DNA from: Methanobacterium sp. UBA8
GTDB taxonomy: Archaea; Methanobacteriota; Methanobacteria; Methanobacteriales; Methanobacteriaceae
Length of the DNA: 10,737 nucleotides
Direction of reading: 5' to 3'
Assembly (NCBI GenBank): GCA_002509665.1
Contig: DADN01000217.1
Coordinates: forward strand, 258 to 10,994
The position numbers were made by a program, and so were the translations under genes. Each line of letters opens with the position of its first letter. Position 1 is the first letter of the stretch. Shown here in pieces: positions 6,478-10,737 of this stretch. The notes beneath the pieces are model-generated. The model searched no databases. It saw only the letters and a list, made by a program, of their open reading frames with translations, and was not told where the DNA came from.

Positions 6478-7719
6478 ATGCATATCGACATCGTCTTAAA
6501 ATTTTTAATTGCTTTAGCAATTGGGGCGTTAATTGGCATTGAAAGGGAACGAAAGCAGGTTAATAAAAGTGAATTTGCAGGTATAAGGACATTTATTTTA
6601 ATTGCATTATTTGGAATACTTTCCGCTTATATAAATGAAATTTACTCTAATTTTTTAGTTATATCCTTTTTAGGTCTAATAGTGCTTGTAGGGTTAAGTT
6701 ACATGGTAAGCGCACGGGAAACTGGGGATATCGGCATTACAACTGAGGTTGTAGCTCTCCTTACTTTTAGTTTAGGGGCGTTATGTTATACTGATGATGG
6801 AATAAGGATAGCCCCAATATTTGCAATTATCATAACTGCTCTGCTAGCGACAAAATCATATATACACAAATTTGTAAGGAAAATAAGTGAAAAAGAGCTT
6901 ATAAATACTCTGAAATTTCTTATAATTGCTTTTGTAATTCTTCCATTACTCCCTGATCAGACGATGGGACCACTAGATGTATTCAATCCATATCAAATCT
7001 GGCTTGTAGTTGTTTTTATTTCGGCAATAAGTTATGCAGGATATATCTTGATGAAAATAATTGGGGCAGAGCGGGGATTGGGATTAACAGGGATCGTTGG
7101 AGGATTAGTATCAAGTACTGCAGTTGCAACGGCAATGGCATCAAGGGTTAAAGAAAGTGAGTTTATTATAAGGGCAGCAGTATTTGCAACGGTTGTAGCT
7201 AGTTCAATGATGTTTTTAAGGATTCTTTTTGAGGTACTGGTTATAAATCCCGATCTTGTATCACTTCTCATGGTTCCAATGTTGAGCATGGGAATTTTGG
7301 GGATTACATTAGGAGTACTGGCATGGAAGGCCACAAAAGTTAAGGAAGTTGGGGAAGAAATCGAATTTAAAAACCCTTTTTCACTTAAACCAGCGCTCCT
7401 ATTTGGAATACTCTTTTTAGTCATTCTTTTCATGTCAAAAATTGCAGATATTTACTTTGGAAGCAGCGGACTTTATGTGGCAAGCATTATATCGGGCATT
7501 GCAGATGTTGACGCTATAACAATAAGTATGGCGCTTCTTGCAAAGAATACTGTCCCGCAGAATGTAGCAGTCACTGCAATAACTATTGCAGCTATTTCTA
7601 ATACTGTAATGAAATTTGGAATAGCTTTATTTATTGGTACAAGGCGTTTTGGACAAATAATAGGTATAATTTTTGCTGCAATCATTGCAACTGGCCTTAT
7701 TGCAATATTCTTCATTTGA
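6478..7719 (+). CDS. MgtC/SapB-family membrane protein with DUF4010 domain
   Basis: 413 residues, strongly hydrophobic, about 10-12 membrane segments. The N-terminal MgtC-like part has the family signature LAIGALIGIERER (13-25) and FAGIRTFILIALFG (33-46). It runs through further segments to about residue 130. The C-terminal DUF4010 part (about 175-395) contains GLTGIVGGLVSSTAVATAMA (202-221) and ISGIADVDAITISMALLA, a paired glycine/serine-rich motif typical of that family. The biochemical role is unknown: MgtC relatives are linked to Mg2+ limitation and ATP-synthase control in bacteria, but nothing here shows that for this protein. The ATG start puts the first membrane segment at its usual distance from the N-terminus. 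No RBS is evident. It is a single gene, followed by 210 noncoding bases before thrS. Confidence 0.88.
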   Translation: MHIDIVLKFLIALAIGALIGIERERKQVNKSEFAGIRTFILIALFGILSAYINEIYSNFLVISFLGLIVLVGLSYMVSARETGDIGITTEVVALLTFSLGALCYTDDGIRIAPIFAIIITALLATKSYIHKFVRKISEKELINTLKFLIIAFVILPLLPDQTMGPLDVFNPYQIWLVVVFISAISYAGYILMKIIGAERGLGLTGIVGGLVSSTAVATAMASRVKESEFIIRAAVFATVVASSMMFLRILFEVLVINPDLVSLLMVPMLSMGILGITLGVLAWKATKVKEVGEEIEFKNPFSLKPALLFGILFLVILFMSKIADIYFGSSGLYVASIISGIADVDAITISMALLAKNTVPQNVAVTAITIAAISNTVMKFGIALFIGTRRFGQIIGIIFAAIIATGLIAIFFI

Positions 7720-7895
7720 ATAATTATTCTGCCTTTCAATTAGCATGGCTGTTTAATTTTGATAATCAAAAATATTCACTAAAGTGATCCAATAAAAATT
7801 TAAATACTCTAAACCTAAAGTTTAATGACTAATATAAAATTCATTTAATTGAAAAGTAGTATCAAACAAAATTATTGATTTTAAAGTTTAGAATC

Positions 7896-7925
7896 ATTTT
7901 ATAAATTATTTTGGTTTACAGGTGA
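7896..7925 (+). promoter_or_regulatory. thrS RBS with upstream A/T-rich promoter region
   Basis: GGTGA (7921-7925) precedes the ATG by four bases and fixes the start. TTTTATAAAT (about 7897-7906) looks like a TATA box but would start transcription inside the ribosome site. TTTAAATAC (about 7799-7807), or the ATATAAAAT near 7832-7840, is therefore a better candidate, leaving a leader of roughly 65-100 bases. No riboswitch-like structure was recognised. Confidence 0.45.
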
Positions 7926-7929
7926 GAAA

Positions 7930-9762
7930 ATGAGGATACTTTTGATTCACTCTGATTACTTAAGATATAAAACAAAATCCAAAACAAAAATAGCAGAAAA
8001 AATAGAAGATGAAAAGAAAGGCGGCGAATTTGACAACGCTTTAGTAGTTTTTACTGCAGTTGAAAGAGAAGATGAAAAAGATGCAGATAATATAATTGAA
8101 AGCGCTGTATCTGAGATAATGAATGTTTCAGCCCAGGTAAAACCGGATAATGTAATAATATACCCTTATGCCCATTTAAGCTCATCTTTGAGCTCTCCAG
8201 ACGCTGCAAAGAATATCTTAAAAGGTATGGAATCTAAATTAAAAGAGAAGGACGTTTCAGTTTCAAGAATTCCATTTGGATGGTATAAATCCTTTGAAAT
8301 CTCATGTAAGGGACACCCATTATCTGAACTCTCAAGGACTATAACTGTAAAACCTAAAGAAGAAGAAAAAGCTGAAGAAGAACCTTCAAAATGGTACATT
8401 TTAAGCAAGGGGGAACTTCATGACCCTGAAGGATATGAATATGAAAATGAAGATCTCCGAAAACTGATGTTGTATGAACTTGGCAAAATGGAATCTTCTG
8501 GTGAAGAACCACCTCATGTTAAATTAATGCGTGAAAAGGGTCTTTCAGACTATGAACCTTCAGCACACGTTGGCCATTTACGCTGGTATCCTAAAGGAAG
8601 ATTAATCCGTGACCTTCTTTCAGACTACGTTTACAACCTCGTAACTGAATACGGGGCCATGCCAGTTGAAACTCCAATAATGTACGACCTTGCAGATGAA
8701 GCAATACGCACACATGCTGATAAATTTGGAGAAAGGCAGTACAGAATGGGTACTAAAAAAGAACTCATGTTAAGGTTTGCGTGCTGCTTTGGGGCGTTTA
8801 GGATATTATCCGATTCATTTTTAACCTGGAAAAATCTGCCTGTTGGACTTTACGAGCTTTCAACATACAGCTTTAGATTAGAAAAAAGAGGGGAAGTAGT
8901 AGGTCTTAAAAGGCTTCGAGGGTTTACAATGCCTGATTTCCACTCAGTATGCAGGGATATACCTCAGTCCATGGAAGAATTTGAAAGGCAGATAACAATG
9001 TGTATGCAGACTGGGGACGACCTGAATGTAAATTATGAAGTCATTTTCAGGGCAACACAGGACTTTTTCGATGAAAATAAGGAATGGATGTATAAAGCAG
9101 CAGAAAAAGTTGGAAAACCAATGCTCCTTGAAATCTTACCAAGACGTAAACATTACTGGATATCCAAGATGGACTTTGCAGCTATTGACTATCTGGGAAG
9201 ACCTATAGAAAACCCTACAATACAGATAGATGTTGAAAGTGCTGAAAGGTTCGATATAAACTACATCAATGAAAAAGAAGAGGAAGAATATCCTATAATC
9301 ATCCACTGCAGTCCAACTGGAAGTATAGAGCGTGTTATAGGCAGTTTACTTGAAAAAACTGCTATTGAACTTAGGGAAGACCCTAAAAAAATGCCAATGC
9401 TACCTGTCTGGCTGTCACCAATTCAGGTGAGGGTAATTCCAATTGCTGAAAGGCATTTTGATTTCGCCCTTTCGCTTGCTGAGTATCTGAAGGACAGTAA
9501 CATAAGGGTAGATGTTGATGAAAGGTCTGAAACAGTAGGTAAAAAGATAAGAAACGCTGGAAAAGAATGGGTTCCGTATACTATTGTAATTGGAGACAAT
9601 GAGCTTGGAAAAGAACAGGTAACTGTAAACATCCGTGAAACTAATGAAAAGGTTTTAATGGATAAAGACGAGTTAATTGCTAGAATCCACGCTGAAGTTA
9701 AAGGGATGCCAGTTAGAAAACTGCCGTTACCTGTTAAACTTTCAAAAAGAGTTAATTTTTAA
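7930..9762 (+). CDS. thrS: Threonyl-tRNA synthetase, archaeal type with N-terminal editing domain
   Basis: 610 residues, class II synthetase that charges tRNA-Thr and clears mischarged Ser-tRNA. The N-terminal domain (about 1-140) is the archaeal D-aminoacyl-deacylase-like editing module. It has [10 protein letters not shown] at the start, [10 protein letters not shown] (78-87, His82) and [17 protein letters not shown] (115-131, Lys120). An acidic linker (142-152) leads to the catalytic core from about 198. The core has Cys285/Cys286 in [10 protein letters not shown], the motif 2 region [19 protein letters not shown] with His338 in MPDFHS, and motif 3 [15 protein letters not shown] (His459). 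By position, Cys285 or 286, His338 and His459 are the expected zinc ligands. The anticodon-binding domain runs from about 493 to 600. Start chosen by GGTGA at 7921-7925. The stop codon lies inside a terminator hairpin. Confidence 0.96.
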   Translation: MRILLIHSDYLRYKTKSKTKIAEKIEDEKKGGEFDNALVVFTAVEREDEKDADNIIESAVSEIMNVSAQVKPDNVIIYPYAHLSSSLSSPDAAKNILKGMESKLKEKDVSVSRIPFGWYKSFEISCKGHPLSELSRTITVKPKEEEKAEEEPSKWYILSKGELHDPEGYEYENEDLRKLMLYELGKMESSGEEPPHVKLMREKGLSDYEPSAHVGHLRWYPKGRLIRDLLSDYVYNLVTEYGAMPVETPIMYDLADEAIRTHADKFGERQYRMGTKKELMLRFACCFGAFRILSDSFLTWKNLPVGLYELSTYSFRLEKRGEVVGLKRLRGFTMPDFHSVCRDIPQSMEEFERQITMCMQTGDDLNVNYEVIFRATQDFFDENKEWMYKAAEKVGKPMLLEILPRRKHYWISKMDFAAIDYLGRPIENPTIQIDVESAERFDINYINEKEEEEYPIIIHCSPTGSIERVIGSLLEKTAIELREDPKKMPMLPVWLSPIQVRVIPIAERHFDFALSLAEYLKDSNIRVDVDERSETVGKKIRNAGKEWVPYTIVIGDNELGKEQVTVNIRETNEKVLMDKDELIARIHAEVKGMPVRKLPLPVKLSKRVNF

Positions 9763-9790
9763 TTAACTCTAATTTTTAGTTTTTAAATTC
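9748..9790 (+). terminator. thrS terminator hairpin overlapping the stop codon
   Basis: AGAGTTAATT (9748-9757) and AATTAACTCT (9761-9770) form a perfect 10-bp stem with loop TTT; the TAA stop is within it. It is followed by AATTTTTAGTTTTTAAATTC, a good U-rich tail. Stem length and 3-base loop match the hairpins of the 2.1-2.6 kb array, but the flanks do not. Confidence 0.6.
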
Positions 9791-9814
9791 TTAATTTAAC
9801 ATTATTCTTGTTTC

Positions 9815-9845
9815 TTTTCATACCATTAAAATCTATATCTTTATT
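9815..9845 (-). repeat. Orphan copy of the PG-binding gene leader
   Basis: TTTTCATACC-A-TTAAAATCTATAT followed by CTTT matches 10100-10131 (TTTTCATACC-C-TTAAAATCTATAT followed by TCTTTG) with one substitution and a small indel. In the second copy this stretch is the ribosome site and leader of the 9863-10099 gene. Here no PG-binding gene follows on the minus strand, so it looks like the remnant of a third duplicated unit ending at the thrS terminator. Confidence 0.5.
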
Positions 9846-9862
9846 ATTTTATTTTTAGGAAT

Positions 9863-10099
9863 TTATCCTGGCTCATCAAATTCTTGTTTTGAAATTCTTT
9901 TCATTACAACCTGCGTTTGATGGTTTACTATGCCGTTGGTAAGGATATCTTTTTCACCTTGAAATTGTATAACGGCAGAACGAGTTTTATCTCCAAATAT
10001 GCCATCCTCTTTACCCGCATTATAACCATGATCATTTAACCAGCGCTGTATTTTTTTTACTTCTTTTCCCTCAGTTCCTTTTTCTAAATCTAATGACAT
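9863..10099 (-). CDS. Stand-alone peptidoglycan-binding-domain (PG_binding_1) protein A
   Basis: 78 residues, made almost entirely of one PG_binding_1-like three-helix unit: LEKGTEGKEVKKIQRWLNDH (5-24), GYNAGKEDGIFGDKTRSAVI (25-44), then QFQGEKDILTNGIV and a final QTQVVMKRI helix. The signature L..G..G..V..IQ.WL and DG.FG..T..AV..FQ is clear. There is no signal peptide or membrane segment, so export is not predicted. In bacteria this fold binds cell-wall glycans. Methanobacteriales have pseudomurein, so a wall role is conceivable, but a bare cytoplasmic domain may do something else. ATG start, with AAGGG (10108-10112) eight bases upstream. Tandem paralogue of the next gene, 81 bases apart, probably cotranscribed. 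Confidence 0.8.
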   Translation of the reverse strand: MSLDLEKGTEGKEVKKIQRWLNDHGYNAGKEDGIFGDKTRSAVIQFQGEKDILTNGIVNHQTQVVMKRISKQEFDEPG

Positions 10100-10131
10100 T
10101 TTTCATACCCTTAAAATCTATATTCTTTGTT
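10100..10131 (-). promoter_or_regulatory. Leader and RBS shared by the PG-binding genes
   Basis: The minus-strand leader reads TATAGATTTTAAGGG, then eight bases, then ATG. The upstream paralogue has TTAGATTTTAAGGAG, then eight bases, then ATG. The AGATTTTAAGG block is therefore conserved in both leaders and in the orphan at 9815-9845. It extends further upstream than a ribosome site needs. Confidence 0.5.
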
Positions 10132-10180
10132 TACTGATTCTATTTCACCATAAATTTTCAGTTTAATAATTCCTGATATT

Positions 10181-10396
10181 CTATTTTTCCATTCTTTCCA
10201 TAGTAATCTGAGTTTGAGAACCAACTATGCCATCAGTAATGATTTTTTTAGAACTCTGAAACTGTATAACTGCTTCTCGTGTTTTTTCTCCAAAAACACC
10301 GTCTTCTTCACCTGCACTATAACCGTGATCATTTAACCAGTGCTGTATTTCTTTAACCTGATTTCCAGAGTCTCCTTCTTTTAATATATGTTTCAT
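10181..10396 (-). CDS. Stand-alone peptidoglycan-binding-domain (PG_binding_1) protein B
   Basis: 71 residues from the ATG at 10394-10396. A longer GTG start at 10403-10405 is unlikely because the ribosome site AGGAG (10405-10409) would overlap it, whereas AGGAG lies eight bases before the ATG, the same spacing as in the paralogue. One PG_binding_1 unit fills the protein: LKEGDSGNQVKEIQHWLNDH, GYSAGEEDGVFGEKTREAVI, then QFQSSKKIITDGIVGSQTQI. No signal peptide, membrane segment, or catalytic partner domain is present. It is very similar to protein A in protein and DNA, including a shared ATGATCATTTAACCAG stretch on the plus strand, so the two arose by tandem duplication. A TATA-like CATAAAAATAA near 10430-10440 could start transcription near 10410. 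Confidence 0.8.
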   Translation of the reverse strand: MKHILKEGDSGNQVKEIQHWLNDHGYSAGEEDGVFGEKTREAVIQFQSSKKIITDGIVGSQTQITMERMEK

Positions 10397-10461
10397 ATTT
10401 AACACTCCTTAAAATCTAATCTGCACGTGTTATTTTTATGGTTAAAAATTAATAAAACTGT

Positions 10462-10508
10462 TCAAAATTCGAAGAATTTTGACGCCCCAAACATTTCATG
10501 TTTGAGGG
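10462..10508. repeat. Second locus of the 3-base-loop hairpin family
   Basis: Two hairpins: TCAAAATTC (10462-10470), loop GAA, GAATTTTGA (10474-10482), 9 bp; and CAAACAT (10488-10494), loop TTC, ATGTTTG (10498-10504), 7 bp. The second is extended by CCC (10485-10487) with GGG (10506-10508) around a bulged A. Loop centres are 24 bases apart, as in the large array. The bulged-A clamp and the GACGC linker also match that array. Confidence 0.8.
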
Positions 10509-10737
10509 TTTTATCATTTTTTAATAAATCATCTCTTGAGAATATTCATTTCCAAGCAGTATATTTTCCTATCCTGATAATTTAGGAATGATAAATGGTT
10601 AAAATCAGGTCTTTTCAAGTTAGTTAACAAGTAAAGGAGTGACTATAACCTATTAAATTCATCAGTATCACTAAATGTGTCATAAGTCCACAACATATCT
10701 TATTTTTTAAGTAAATCCAGATTAATTTCGTTATATA
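10509..10737. other. Apparently noncoding right end
   Basis: About 230 bases without a supported gene. The minus strand has an 11-codon frame running in from the window edge and ending in TAA at 10700-10702 (…NEINLDLLKK), which could be the C-terminus of a gene lying outside, but it is too short to call. No RNA gene or clear terminator was recognised. Confidence 0.4.

Noticed and set aside
7757..7771. TTTTGAT-A-ATCAAAA palindrome after the MgtC-like gene
   Set aside because: A 7-bp stem cannot close on a 1-base loop and no T-run follows. It may be a DNA site, but there is no support for a terminator.
10643..10696. 17-residue minus-strand frame (MLWTYDTFSDTDEFNRL)
   Set aside because: Protein-like in composition, but very short and without a ribosome site or context.
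1..10737. tRNA or rRNA genes, insertion sequences, integrases or attachment sites
   Set aside because: None was recognised on either strand; the only repeats are the hairpin family, the peptidase duplication and the PG-binding duplication.

Overview
The window is low-GC archaeal DNA, most likely from a methanogen of the Methanobacteriales (Methanobacterium or a close relative). The grounds are an archaeal-type ThrRS with the D-tyrosyl-deacylase-like editing domain, Sec11-type (Ser/His/Asp) signal peptidases, an MgtC/DUF4010 membrane protein, GGTGA ribosome sites four bases before starts, and archaeal TATA elements. The assignment is by family recognition, not by a search.

Layout, left to right. 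Bases 1-100 hold the N-terminal end of an unidentified minus-strand gene. argS (237-1919, minus) follows. Upstream of argS, about 450 bases (2132-2582) form a dense array of perfect or near-perfect hairpins, mostly 7-11 bp stems with exactly 3-base loops about 24-25 bases apart. Parts of it are nested into three-way-junction-like domains of 73-75 bases. Three small signal-peptidase-like genes follow on the minus strand (2627-3076, 3325-3723, 3831-4229). The last two are recent duplicates sharing a 170-base identical tract. ilvD (4434-6089, minus) follows. A 388-base divergent intergenic region separates it from an MgtC/DUF4010 membrane protein (6478-7719, plus) and thrS (7930-9762, plus). Convergent to thrS are two tiny stand-alone peptidoglycan-binding-domain proteins (9863-10099 and 10181-10396, minus) with a shared leader, plus a leader remnant of a possible third copy. 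A second, small hairpin pair of the same family as the big array lies at 10462-10508. The last ~230 bases hold no gene I can support.

Functionally the core genes are housekeeping: charging of Arg and Thr tRNAs and branched-chain amino-acid synthesis. The peptidase trio and the PG-binding duo are lineage-specific expansions related to the cell envelope or secretion. The most unusual content is the hairpin array. Its stems differ in sequence while stem length, loop length, spacing and nesting are kept. That points to a selected structure, or to a repeat that spreads by making and inserting palindromes.
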